Source of the DNA: Ustilago trichophora
Taxonomy: Eukaryota; Basidiomycota; Ustilaginomycetes; Ustilaginales; Ustilaginaceae
NCBI GenBank assembly: GCA_900323505.1
Contig: OOIN01000033.1
Location: 1 to 64,000, forward strand
DNA length: 64,000 nucleotides
Direction of reading: 5' to 3'
Made by a program: the position numbers and the translations under genes. Under the pieces are notes generated by a model, which was not told where the DNA came from, did not search any database, and saw only the letters and a list, made by a program, of their open reading frames with translations. Every line of letters begins with the position of its first letter. Positions within the stretch are counted from its first letter, which is position 1. Shown here piece by piece: positions 1 through 11,500 of the stretch.

Positions 1-162
1 ACCCTAACCCTAACCCTAACCCTAACCCTAACCCTAACCCTAACCTAACCCTAACCCTAACCCTAACCCTAACCCTAACCCTAACCCTAACCCTAACCCT
101 AACCCTAACCCTAACCCTAACCCTAACCCTAACCCTAACCCTAACCCTAACCCTAACCCTAA
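1..162. repeat. Telomere repeat array (CCCTAA)n
   Basis: A nearly perfect array of about 27 CCCTAA units, i.e. the C-rich strand of the TTAGGG telomere repeat, fills the first 162 bases. One unit near position 43-48 is short by a C (CCTAA). The C-rich strand reading 5' to 3' at the start of the + strand is the orientation expected of a left chromosome end. The array stops abruptly at unique sequence at 163, so the window starts at, or within the telomere of, a real chromosome terminus. Confidence 0.98.
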
Positions 163-323
163 GCAGCGCACATAGCAAGCACAGTCAGACGTACACGGTC
201 AAGGATTCCAGCAAGCGTAACGGGTTACAGCAACAGCCACTTGAAGCACTCAATGTGTCCAAGAGGGAAACGTACAAAGGTAAGATGGTTTCACTTGCAC
301 TCACGCTCATGCAGACACACACT

Positions 324-462
324 GCAAAGCAAACAAGTCAAGAAAGGATAGTGCAGAGCTGTGAGCGGTGTGGAAAATTTTGTTTCAGTGACCGTAAAGC
401 AATCAAGTCAAGAAAGGATAGCGCAGAGCTGTGAGCGGTGTGGAAAATTTTGTTTCAGTGAC
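324..462. repeat. 70-bp tandem direct repeat, two copies
   Basis: Copy 1 (324-392) and copy 2 (394-462) are offset by exactly 70 bp and differ at only a few positions, mostly in the first dozen bases plus one T/C in the middle. Each copy contains the words GTCAAGAAAGGATAG and GTGAGCGGTGTGG. The near identity points to a recent local duplication. It lies 160 bp from the telomere and encodes nothing recognisable. Confidence 0.9.
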
Positions 463-840
463 GGACAGACAAAGCTGTGCAGTGAGCAACAAGCAGACAA
501 AGATCTGTGGTGTGTGACGGACAATGGACAACAGACAAAGGTGTACAGCGTGTGAAGGACAGACAAGGGTGTGGGTGCATGGCGGACAAAGGACAAGTAC
601 GTCAAAGTCAAGCTGTGAGAAAAGCTGTCCGTCAAACACAAAGCAAACTCAAAGCAAAGGTCCGCACTTGGGAGCATCTGAGTTAGCTTTGTTGGTTCCA
701 GTCGTGAGAGTCATTTACTGTTGTCTCAACATTGTCCTTCACACGCTTCCAGACAAAGGAGCCATGACTTGACGGACCAGCCGCTGTTCAGAGTGCTGTT
801 GAAGGACGTACATGCTGCCAAGTTGAATTCACTGAAATTT

Positions 841-1429
841 GACGCGTCTGTCAGTCAGTCAGCGCAGAGTCAAATTGTGTGCGGTGCAATGAGAGTCCGT
901 CTACTCATACCCAGACGCGTCACGCTCCTTGCTCCAAGGACACATTGCGCTCTCAATTTTGAGGCCAGCATTCTGATCAGAATTTTTGGCAGGCATGATT
1001 TTTGACATTGTCTGTCAATGTTTGTATTTGAGTTTTGTCCGTCTGCTGCAGTCCATGGGTACACATTGGTTGCCGTCACACACCTGACTGCTGTGTGTGC
1101 TTGCAGCAGGAATCACTTCCTCAATCACGTCTGCCAGTCAGTCACGTCTGTCACGTCACCAAGCTTGTCAGTCAGTCAGTCATGTCCGTCACTCATCCTG
1201 TCTGCCAGTCAGTGAAGTGACAGACAGCTCAGTGAGTCTGCTGGAGGAGTGGGCCGCTCAGCCAAAAAGTTGGATTGGTCTGTCAGGCACTAGAGCAGTG
1301 TGGGTGAGCGTGTCTGTCACGCTAGCAATTTCCCTGAATTTTGACGCGTCCGTCACCCACCTGTCCGCTGCCCAGCCAAGGAAAAAGAATTTTCCGTTGC
1401 GGCACTGCACCAGTGTTTTTTGACGCGTC
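841..1429. repeat. Cluster of four GACGCGTC palindromes in the subtelomere
   Basis: The 8-bp palindrome GACGCGTC occurs at 841-848, 914-921, 1343-1350 and 1422-1429. Three copies are preceded by a T-rich stretch (TTTGAC or TTTTGAC context) and followed by a CTGTCA/CCGTCA/CCCTCA-like word, so a longer module of roughly 20 bp may be repeating. The core contains ACGCGT, the MluI cell-cycle-box hexamer known from yeast. Any protein-binding role here is inference. Confidence 0.6.
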
Positions 1430-2073
1430 CCTCAGGCTGACGGAGCGCGGTCAGGTTGGCCATTTTGGCGGGACGGACTGGTGCTTCTCCTGCGGCTGGC
1501 GCACTGCGGCCTAGGGCTAGGGATCTGATTACTTTTGGCTGAGGATCACAAGATCAACGATGTATACTCAACATTCCTTCTCTACATGGTCACACCTATC
1601 TGAGTCAGACTGGCCATGATGCTTTCACCACAGGCATATTTGCTAGGTTGTACCGGCTTGAATGCTTTGTGGTCAAATTGCTGTGATCAACTCGTTGTGA
1701 TATGCCAAGCAATTGTGCGAGCCAAGAATTGCAGAATTGCAGCTTTAAATGCTGCACCCTGACGGTGCCTGCTTTCTCCCAGTGTCAGAGTGTCAGGATC
1801 TGCAAGAATTTCTCTCTACCCGACACTTCTGACTCTGGCGCATCGTCATTGCCGTGCCAAGCACCGGTCAAGATGCTCTCATCCACCACCACATGTTGTC
1901 AACCAAATCGCGCAAAGTCTCAAGAAACTGTCCATAATCCTCGCAACGGCTAGGCCAGCAACGTTACGATACCATCTCAAAACTACTATCTTTTCGACAT
2001 TGCTGACATTGGCCAACGACCAGGAGAGTTCCCCTCGCTCGTCCTCGACTTCAGAGGCTCTCAGAATGCAGAG

Positions 2074-4773
2074 ATGGCACGTATCGCAAGGCCACCAGGG
2101 CCTGTCAAAGCGGTACCACTCAACACAGTTCACACCTACCCTACCAAGAATGGTAATGCATTCCTCAAGTGAGTTGCTTGCGCTCAGGGTACCCAACATC
2201 GTTGCACCTCTCTCCTACCGCTGCTTCTAACCGCCTTATCATCGTTGATCTGCTGCAACAGCATCTACTCGTATCCCCAACGCGTCCCGACCTTTATGGG
2301 CGGCAGCTATGAGCGTGGATGGGGAGCACTTGCAGGTCACGTAGAGATTCATATCACTGAACCATCGGGTGACCGTATCTCGGCCATCAAGCTCACTCTT
2401 ACGGCTACACAGATCACCACGATCCCCAAGACCGCGTCTGCTGATGTACCTTCAGCCCTTGACCGCATGCCCATCGATTCTGAAGAGACCAAGACCAAGC
2501 AAGTCACCCTTCTTCATCTGGAGCAAATCCTTTTTGAACCGCTCAAGACTGATTCGGATCGCGACGCCAATCTTTTGTCGTGCGGCAAGCACGTCTATCC
2601 GTTCACCATCGAGCTGCCTCTCGTCGGCAACAAGGACAAGAAGAACCCTCCGTTACTTCCACCTTCGTGCGTCATCGAGCCCTTCCTTGTTGGTCCCAGC
2701 GATGCCAAGGCGCGGCAAAACTCATCAGGACTATTTGGTCGCTCAAAGGCAACGGGCAAAGATCAAGCTCGCCCTGCCTGGGCCACAGTCAAGTATCAGC
2801 TCAAGCTGACCGTACAACGACCAGGCCTGCTTAAGCGCAATCTCCGCAGCTATGCTCCGTTTGTATACTTGCCTTCGCCACCTGCCTCTGCGACTGCGCT
2901 CCTCTTGCAGAGACGAGCTCTCGGTGCACAGATGGCAGCCATCGTCTTGCAGCGTCAAGGAGATGGCTGTCAACCTATCGAGACGCCAGACGAATGGCGT
3001 CGACGCCCTCTCTCGTTCCTCATGTCGCCAAATGGACCACAAAAGCTCGAGCCCGAGAAGAAGTCTGGATTTCTCTCATCCCTCTTCAGCGGTCCCAAGA
3101 AGCAGCAGACGATCCACTGGCATGAAGCCTGGACCTTCTCAATGCCCATGAGCGGTCGATCTTCTTTCCCGTTGCGCTCAGGCATTCCCTTTGTTGTTCG
3201 CTGCAATACCAACAAGCCAGTCGACCTCAGCATGGGCTCGCCGCTTGCCTTCAGGCTCTACCGCAGGGTGCGACTGCTGTCGGGAAAGAAGCAGAAGGCC
3301 ATCGCAATGCAGCAGGAACCGGTAGCTGAAGCTGCTCTCCGTTTCGCCCTTGAATCGCGTGGTGTTTTCCGCCTGAACGGGCTCATCTCACTGCCGCCCA
3401 ACTGCGTTCCCAACTTCGAGGTGAGCAATCTGTCTCTCGACTATTACGTGGCTGTCGTTAGGGTGCTAGACGGCGTTGTCCTGCACAAAGAAGCCGTCAA
3501 TCTTGCCTGTCCACCACCAGTCGAGCCAAAAACACCTTACGGTCCATTCCCTTCTGGACTTGCTTGGAGAAGTGCACGCGAGGCCGCTTTGCAGCTGCCG
3601 GAATCACCATCGGCATTCGACGAATCGCCCCCCTTTGCTCCTCGAGCGACGTCGTCGGTATCTGCCCTGTCAACGGCAGCATCAACACGACAGAGGCCAA
3701 GCTTCAGCAGTATTGCAAGTTCAAGCTCCTCCAGCTATCAGGCGACCAGCAGGCGACCGTCTATGGCACCTTCCACCACGTCGTACCGCAGCGGCTCGAC
3801 CGATTCTGCGCACTACGCAAGCGCAGCGAGCTCGCTCAGCCACGCCAACGCGGCCTCTTCCGCTTCCGCGATACCCATGGGCTTGGCTGGCATGGCAAAT
3901 CCGCCGCCAGCCTCGTCGGCTGGCTATGCTCAATCCTTTGGCAATCTCAATCCAGTCAGAGAGCAAGGCAGGGCCTCATCAGCTGCACGAGCAAAGCCAT
4001 CCATGTCACCGAGAGAGCCATCCGCTCGACGAACCTCGCAGGCCGACAGCGTTGTCGCTGCCAGAGATACATCGGACACGGCATCCATTGCAAGTAGTCG
4101 CCGACGACTCAAGTACTCTTCAAAAGGGGCAGCTCCCATTTCGGAAGCTAATTCTGCCGGATCGTCAGTGGAGCAAGATCCTCGCCAGGAAGCTAGCCGA
4201 TATGTGCATAGCCACGAAAAGGCACCCCTTGCAACCATGGCTCGACAAGACTCTCAATCGATCTCAAGAGCGGCCAGTACAGAGATCGGCAGCAGTCGAC
4301 GCGGCCTCTTTGTTGCGAATGCAGACGATCTTCCGAGCATCCCCGTCAAGACGACAGCTTCTACCCGTGAACAGGCGAACGCGCTCGTTGGAGCGTCCTC
4401 TGTTCCAAGCAGACCACGTGAGAAGCGAAGTGAAAGCTCACGGCGAGGCAGTGCAGCCTTGCATAGTCAGCTTGATGCTCCGTCTGCGTCCGCGGCAACT
4501 AGTAGCAGAGACCATCGCAGTCGTCGTGCAGAACGACAACTCCCCGTCGCGCCCGCTTTAGCCGCCGTACCCGCCGCGCCAACATCAGCGCGCGAACATG
4601 TGCACGTGCCGGCGCCTAGTCCTGCACCCATCTCGCAGCAGCCGACACTGGTCGATCCATCCGCGCTCTTAACCAATGAGGACCTCATGTATGGCGAGGA
4701 CATGGAATTGGATTTACCGCCTAGCTACTTTGAAGCGGTCTATGGTGCAGAAGAGGAAGATGATGACGCATAG
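2074..4773 (+). CDS. Alpha-arrestin (ART family) with C-terminal PPxY motif
   Basis: Two exons: 2074-2168 and 2262-4773, joined across a 93-bp intron (GTGAGT donor, CTAAC branch-like site, CAACAG acceptor), giving about 868 residues. The join yields FLNIYSYPQRVPTFMGG, which reads into an arrestin-N beta-sandwich (VEIHITEPSGDRISAIKLTL), followed by an arrestin-C half up to about residue 440. The second half is Ser/Ala/Arg-rich and probably disordered. Near the C-terminus, LDLPPSYFEAVYG carries a PPSY motif, the docking site for WW domains of Rsp5/Nedd4 ubiquitin ligases, followed by an acidic end. In this family such adaptors select plasma-membrane transporters for ubiquitination and endocytosis; the cargo is unknown. 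The ATG at 2074 is the first in-frame ATG of an exon frame open back to 1954, so the true N-terminus may lie further upstream. It is the first gene after the telomere. Confidence 0.85.
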
Positions 4774-5118
4774 AGCACGCCATCGAAACAGTTCCAAGAG
4801 GCATGACGAGCCTTTCGATCATCTGGACGTCTGCACCGCGATTCGGCCCCATTCCGAAACCATGACACTTCCAATAGCAATTCAAACCGTCACACCATAG
4901 AGTCAGATACGCGAGATGGGTCATCGCGAGAACTACACATCGATGGGGATATGATGGGATAAGGAGAACGAAACTGTATTTTACACATCTCAAAGCTGCC
5001 AGAAGGGACAGCTTGCACCGATTATTAAGAGAGAAAGTCCATACGATCCTACGGCAAGAAAGAACATGGAGAAGGACCGCGATCCGTGAGCAGCATCAGC
5101 AAGTGACCTTGCGTGCCT
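4774..5118. other. Convergent intergenic region
   Basis: This 345-bp gap lies between the 3' ends of the arrestin gene (+) and GDH2 (-) and presumably holds both transcript ends. I see no ORF or repeat of note. Confidence 0.6.
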
Positions 5119-8100
5119 TTACTGCTGCGCGGCAGGCGGCGCCAAGAGCGTCGAAATGTGCTTGTAGAAATCGACGTGGCTGGCATTTGGGCCGTTGGCG
5201 TAGACGAAGCTAGCAGCCACCTTGGCGGCAAAGGCTGAACGAGCATAAGCCTCGGGAATGCGCTCGATGAGCTTGGCGAGGCCGACCTTCTTGACGAGGG
5301 TTGGAGGGAAGACCTGACCGAGAACAGCGGAGCGGAGCTGCTCGTTGGAGAAGAGGTCGGTAGCCTCGAGCTCCTCGGAGAGCTTGTTGAGAGTGGTGCT
5401 GAGCTCGGTTGAGATGGTGGATCGCGGCTTTCCGGTCTCAATGTTCTCGCGCCAGATAGCCTCAAACTCGGCGCGAGCGTTGCGGCCGATGATGGTCTGG
5501 ATGTCGCGAACGTACGAGAGGTAGAAGTTGGTGGGCTTACCGTCCTTGAAGAGCATCGAGTCGACATACTCGGCGTCCTCGAGCGAAAGACCGCAGAGCA
5601 CTTCGAGCGAGGACGAGGTGACACCACCCTTGTTTGCCGAGGCATCGGGGTAGAGGATGACACCGCGCTTCTCGAGCTCGAGACGGGCTTGCCTGGTGAT
5701 GAACAGGTTGGCACCCTCGACAATGTACTTGAAGTGAGGCTTTCCGTCCTGATCAAAGAGCTGGTTGACGTTTGAGATGTTGATGGCCTCGGGACGACCA
5801 CCGCAAGGAACAAAGAGGTCGGCTTTGAATCGGAGGTGAGCCGAGTTTCGGAAGGCGACACCATCGGGGATGATTTCGCCAGAGGGAAGCTTGACGTCGT
5901 TTTGCTCGACGAGAACGCGATAACCGTTGGAGCTGAGCTTGGAGGCGTCAAATTCGGAGATCATCTTACGAGCCTTGGCAAGGCGCACGAGCTCCTGCCT
6001 GTTGAGACCAACAGGGTCGTAGATAACACCACTGCCGTCGATAATGGCGACGGTCTTGTCAACCGAGAGGAGAATCTCGTTGGAGCCAAGGTCTCCATCG
6101 GGACCACCGGTCTGGACCTTGGTAACCTCCTGCTCCTTGAGGCCGAGCATTCGGTAGATGCCGATGATGTATTGGCGGACCGAGAGCGAGGTCATACCCC
6201 AGACATCGTGGGGCACACCACCGAGGGTGGCGGCCGTCTTGCCAGTGGTGAAAGACTTCCACCAAGGAGCGCCACGAGCGCGGGCGTGCTCGGCGGCGAA
6301 GTCCATGAGGTCAGCGGTGCCCTCGTCGGGACCGAGGAAGAGGATCTCCTCCTTACCGAGAAGGTCGACAATCTCCTCCTTGACACCCGGGGTCTGGCCC
6401 TTGATGAGCAGGTCGAGGATGGCATCGACGTACTTCTCAAAGGCAAGCTTGGGGTTGGCGTCAAGGGTGGGAAGAATGGTACCTTTGGCACCACCCTCTG
6501 GGATCTCCTTGTTCTTGAGATGCTGTGTGGAAGCGAGGGCGTAGTTCTCGTCAAAGAGGGTTCGCTGGTTGATCGAGTAGTTCTCGCGGTTCCTGGATCG
6601 GACGATTCGGATACCACCACGGGCAACATCGCGGAAGCGGACGTGGAAGCCACGGAACTCGGCGCCGACGACAAAGATGATACCGTAGGGCTTGACGGGG
6701 TACTCGACCTCTGGCAAGAAGCCGGGGTCGAGACGGAAGGAGAGAGCCACCTTGGTGGGGGTATAGAAGTTGGTCTTGAGGACGGCCTTGTTGAAGAAGA
6801 GGAAAGCCTCGAGGACCTGTCGCTCGTGCGAGTTGTTGGCAGCTTTACGGATGCGGTCGTACATCTCGTTGTCGTCGAGGACCTCCTCCTTGACGAGGCG
6901 CTGGTAGGAGAGAGTGGGGACGAGCTCCTGGTCGTCGGCACCGCCGGGGTAGTGGATGTTGGCAAAGTGGACGTAGAGGAGACGGATCAGGGTGGGGTGG
7001 TTCTCAATGACCTCCTGGATCGACTGACGGGTAAAGGTCTCCTCACGGAAACGGAGCTTGATCTCGTTGAGAATGGCAGCCTGCTGCGAGTCGTTTTCGT
7101 TGAGTACGTTTCGGAGCGACTGGTAAGCCTGACCGAGACGGTTACAGAAGTGCTGGGCAAAGAGCCAGCCGACGTAGGCGTAGGTGGCTTCTTGGACAGC
7201 GTGTGTGTTTTCGGCGAGCGCCGGCTGGAAGAAGGGGTTGTCGGGGAGGACGTAGATGAGGGAGGCCTCCTTCATGACCTGATGGATCGAGTGCTCAATG
7301 GGAGGGCTGTTGGACGAGGGGAGAGGGTTGAGGTAGATCGAGATGATGGTAACGTTGTTGGAGAATTGCTCGACATACTTGCGGGACGAGAAGAGGCCGT
7401 AGAAGTGGTAGAGATCCGAGAGGGCGCTGAAGAAGCTGTTTGTGGTGCCCATTCGGTATCCAATGACGATTCTTCGCTCTCGGCTGCCCTCTACTTCGAA
7501 CATTTCGATGACGGGGCCCTGTCGGCGGAGCACTTCGTCCATGATGCTCTGATAGATGTCGAGCGTGTTGTCGCTGGCCTTTGTGAGGAAGGTCTTGTCG
7601 GAAACTGCGCGGATATCGGCGTAGCTGGGCGAGTCGGGGGCGGGACGGGGTTCGACAAAGTTGCACTTGGCCAAGAAGTAGCATCGGAGCTGCTGCTGCG
7701 ACTGAGCCGAGACGGAACCGGCGGAACGGTAAGTCTCGAGACGGTAGGCCTTGTCGACCGAGGACTTGTCGAGGTAATTTGCGTCGATGCGTCGCTCCCA
7801 CTGAGGGCCATCAGCCTGGGACTTGCCGGCCTGGGACGAGTGGATAAAGACGGCGCCGTTGTCGGACTCCTTTTCGAGGTCGATGTCAAGGCTGTTGGAG
7901 TGCTTGGTGTAGGCCATGATCTTGGCACCGAAAAGGGCGAGAATGTGGTCGGCAACAGTCTCTACGCTCTCGAGAGCAAAGTAGGTGTCGGCGATACCGA
8001 GGTTTCTGTCAAGGAGAAGCACGAGTGACGAGCAAAGGAAGGAGGAAATATCAGCAAATGCGAGCAGATGTGGCTAGTACAGTGACGGGCGGAACGAGGG

Positions 8101-8381
8101 ACTTACCCATAGAACCAGTCAACCTCGGCGGTGACAAGATCGGGAGGGATGAAACCCTTGCTGGAGAGGAGCTGCTTGACGTGGGCAGCCTGATCGGCCT
8201 TGCCTTCGAAGACGGTATCGGTGTAGCCAGCATTGTTGGCAATGATGTGGTCGATGGGGGTGTGGGAACCGCTTCTGGGCGCCGAGTTGGTAGCGCTCAA
8301 GAGGGCTGACTTGACCCTAGAGACATCGTCGAGGGAGGAAGCCTGTGTATTTGTGGATTGATGGTCTACGGAGGGAGCCAT
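5119..8381 (-). CDS. GDH2: NAD-specific glutamate dehydrogenase
   Basis: Large fungal-type NAD-GDH (L-glutamate + NAD+ to 2-oxoglutarate + ammonium + NADH), used for glutamate catabolism. Exon 1 is 8107-8381 and exon 2 is 5119-8005, separated by a 101-bp intron (GTAAGT donor, TTGACAG acceptor). The splice restores DWFYGNLGIADTYF, matching the conserved N-terminal region of the family. The product of about 1053 residues is the usual length for fungal NAD-GDH. Catalytic-domain landmarks in order: PEGGAKGTILP with the active-site lysine, GPDEGTADLMDFAAEHA, GGPDGDLGSNEILLS in the dinucleotide-binding part, FVPCGGRPEAINISNV and YIVEGANLFITRQARLELE. The ATG at 8381-8379 was preferred because the peptide MAPSVDHQST follows an untranslated-looking leader. 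The coding strand has a 32-bp CT run about 130 bp upstream of the start. Confidence 0.97.
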
Positions 8382-8503
8382 TGTGAAAGATGAAGCAGAT
8401 GTGAATTCCTCGCGAAGAGGGGATCTCAAGGAGCTACGGTCAAAACAAGGACGAGGGGTCGAGCTGACCGGAAAGTCGACGAGAGAGGGGATGCTCTAAA
8501 GGT

Positions 8504-8543
<40 letters not shown>

Positions 8544-11500
8544 GTGAGGATGATGGGGGATGTTGGGACCAATCCGAAAGAGGTGTAGGGAGAGCCGAAG
8601 TTATATAGTTAGCCATGGGTAACCAGAGGACGATAGGCACTGTCACCGACCTCGACCCAGCGCCAAGTTTGTGGGGGAAGCACAGGCACAACCAGTGTGG
8701 GTCCACAGCTAAGCACGATTTTGCAAAGGTGACACAACAGAGCCAGTGTGGAGCTCGGCATTCCGAAAAAAAGCAAGGCTCGACCGCCGCGGCACAACAT
8801 ACAAGATCCTCTGCCACTTCTAGCGCTTGAATTGAGACGGATGTGCCGGTCAGTGTTCGGCCAGTGGAGTGAATGAGGTGTTGTTCGCTCCAGAAGCTCG
8901 ACGGTCTCAAACTGAGATTGCACAACATGAGGGATTGGTTGACCATAGAGTCAATTTCAGTCATCCAACAAGAAGCAGCATCATCTGACACGGTTTGCGC
9001 GCCCCGCCCCTGTGCTTCCGAATGCGAGAGTACAACACCCCCACCACTTTTTTTTTTCTTTTTTTTTCTTTTTTTTTCTTTTGTTCTATCTCTGCCCTCC
9101 ACCCACAACTCTCTTTTTCTTTTTTTTAAGACCAAAAAAATAAACGAATAAAAACAAAAAGGTGTTGCTTCCAGGTCACGAGCGGTGAGAAGCGTACGTA
9201 CTTGTTGGTTGGTCATATCCGGACAGCTTCCCGGGCACGGCTTATTGTACGCCCCTCACGCTGATCCATTGTACATTCGATAACCGACTCTGCTTTGACG
9301 CCATGATGTGGACCTTGTCTATTTTCGTTCTTACCTTGTCACACAATAGTCTTGCCAGCTAATGTTGCCATTTCATGTCGTGTCGAGAGCCCAGAAAGCA
9401 GGAAGAAGAACGAGGAGGGCAAGGATGACAAGGATGACGCTGCTCCGCACTGCTAAAATGTGCGTCGAACCCAAGTAATGGCGAGCGTCGTGGCAGTCAG
9501 GGGCTGTGTTGACGCCCATCGCAAATGCGACGCTCCTCTGGACAAGAAAATATGAGCACGAGACCCCACAGATCCTTCCCCAAATCCATTTCCTCTGCAT
9601 TTTCGCCTCGCAAAAACTGTGCCGCCCGATGCGCCCCTGTATCTTTCTCTCTCTCGGTTGGCCCTGGACCCTTTTTGCCAGAGTAGCCCGTTAAATGCGA
9701 AAGGGCCAGGTCTACTCGAATCGCGATCAGGAGGGGATCCCGATCGATACAAAGCTGGAAGCTTGGTTGAACAAGAGGTTTCGATTGAGCTGGCGTATGA
9801 GCCAAACCAGGTCATGCTTTCCAGACCTCGTTCAACGGTGCATTTCTCACCCTGAACCCAAAGTTGCCGGACACGTTGCAACTTAGCTTTGATGAGGGTC
9901 CTTGACAATTGAGTATCAAACGGCGAATGGTAGTGTTGCGTGGGCGGCATCGGCAGACGTCTTGATTTGCCCAGGTGTAGCGTCATGTGTCCAAAGCCAC
10001 CACTATCGTCATGTCGTGACGCGCTTCTATCTCTTCATTGGTCGGCATTAGTACTACTGTAGCATGCTTGTAGCGAAAAGTGCGTCCCCGCTTCGGTCAT
10101 CTCAGTTCACATGGCCGTTATCAACTTGTCGCGCCGTACTAATCTATCATTTGCTCGGTGTGGGCTCACTCTATACTGCCAACTCGTCGACGATTCGTAT
10201 AGCATCGTCGAGCTGTCATTGGTTCGAGTTGCATCCTAAGGTCTCGTGACAAGCTTTGACCATGGGCGAGCCAAAGAAACTGGCCGACTGCCTGCCTTGC
10301 TACCAAAAAAATACAAATCCAAAAAGACCAGGCACCGGGAGGAAATTCGAAATGATCGACGAATCACATCCCGAATTCGCACGTCAGCTGTTCAAATGGC
10401 GTTGAGCTTAGCCAAAGTGGCAGGGGCTGCAGGCATTGCCCGATCCTCCTAGAGCATGCTAGCACGATTCAACACCGACATGAACGACACACCCATCGGA
10501 GAATTTTTGTCCATGCTGGACCCAGTGTCGCTGTGGATGCCATGAGTCGTAACAATAGAGCCTTCAGCCCTTCCCTTATCTCTCTCGTGTGTCCACGCTC
10601 GTTGTTCTATAAGCTTGGTAGTCTTTGTTCCACTATCTTGTTATCGTAAAAAAAAATCACTCAGAGCGCACATCTATGAAGACAGACGATGAGAATAACT
10701 GGCGAGAGGGATTGGACGATAGGCAAACATGAGCTTCCATTTCTTCTTACTCGGGAAAAAAAAAAAAGTTTCGACAAGTCGGAGTGGGAGAGGTATCAGT
10801 CGGCGAGCCAAGCGAGGTCCAGATGCACTCGCCATTTTTCCGCCAGTCTGGGGTAACATCGTTGACCTTGCCCCACACTTTCCGCCAGCGAGGTGAGAGG
10901 CAAACCTCTGATCATATGACCCCGAACAATTCCATTTGACATTTCTCGACGACCAAAAGAAAGAAAAAGAAAAAACTTTCCGATCCGCAGCAGGGCACAC
11001 CGGAGTGTGAGGGCAACGGGGAGACGAATCTTGTTACCTGTGGACGTTTCTTCTTGAGTCGTCTCGCCACGTGCGGACAAAATCGAGCCTGTGGTCCGTG
11101 GCTGGACAGGTTCTACGGATTTCGTTGGGTGCCAGTGCGATCGAGTCGTACCAACAAGTTGCAATCACAACATATGGCACGCTCAGGATACTCGCTCACA
11201 ACTGATTTTGATGGCCTGGGATTGGCGACAAGACGCCAAGTTGAATGTTGATGCTAACAGACAAGGTCAACTGACCGAAATCGTATCCTCCGAGTCTGAG
11301 CTTGTCAGCACGATTGATGAACCCTGTCGCAAAGACTTTGTTGCAAGTATGGGTGACTTTGCTAGCTCTCACCAACAGATGTGCGTAGCCTGGGTTGATA
11401 GCAAGGCGAGGCTACTCTATCTTTTGACGTCGTCTTTTCTGGCCCGAATTTTTGCTTCCGATTTTCAAACCCAAAAAAAAATCCAGAGTGTTAAAAACGG

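Larger units (their letters stand above)
163..2073. other. Subtelomeric region without recognisable gene
   Basis: I see no convincing protein gene here. ORFs are short, overlap each other and lack family motifs. The first 1.4 kb is built from degenerate short motifs: a 70-bp tandem duplication (324-462), repeated GACAGACAAAG-like words (about 461-600), runs of GTCAGTCA and CACGTCTGTCACGTC (about 841-1230), and four exact GACGCGTC octamers. From about 1500 the sequence becomes unique and probably holds the promoter of the arrestin gene. A frame open from 1954 to the arrestin start could be further 5' coding sequence; the TAG at 1951-1953 ends in an AG that could serve as a 3' splice site. Confidence 0.7.

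Noticed and set aside
5836..8028. 730-codon ORF on the + strand antisense to GDH2
   Set aside because: It mirrors the GDH2 codons and ends where GDH2 coding bias ends. Strong C/G third-position bias removes stops on the opposite strand. It has no domain of its own. Similar long antisense ORFs opposite NAD-GDH genes have been discussed before, but nothing here supports translation.
9453..9986. 177-codon ORF (-) in the gene-poor interval
   Set aside because: No recognisable motif and no credible promoter or splice context; overlapping ORFs of similar length exist in other frames.
10200..10240. GGTTCGAGT word resembling a tRNA B-box
   Set aside because: No A-box at the right distance and no cloverleaf could be drawn. 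No tRNA was found elsewhere by eye.
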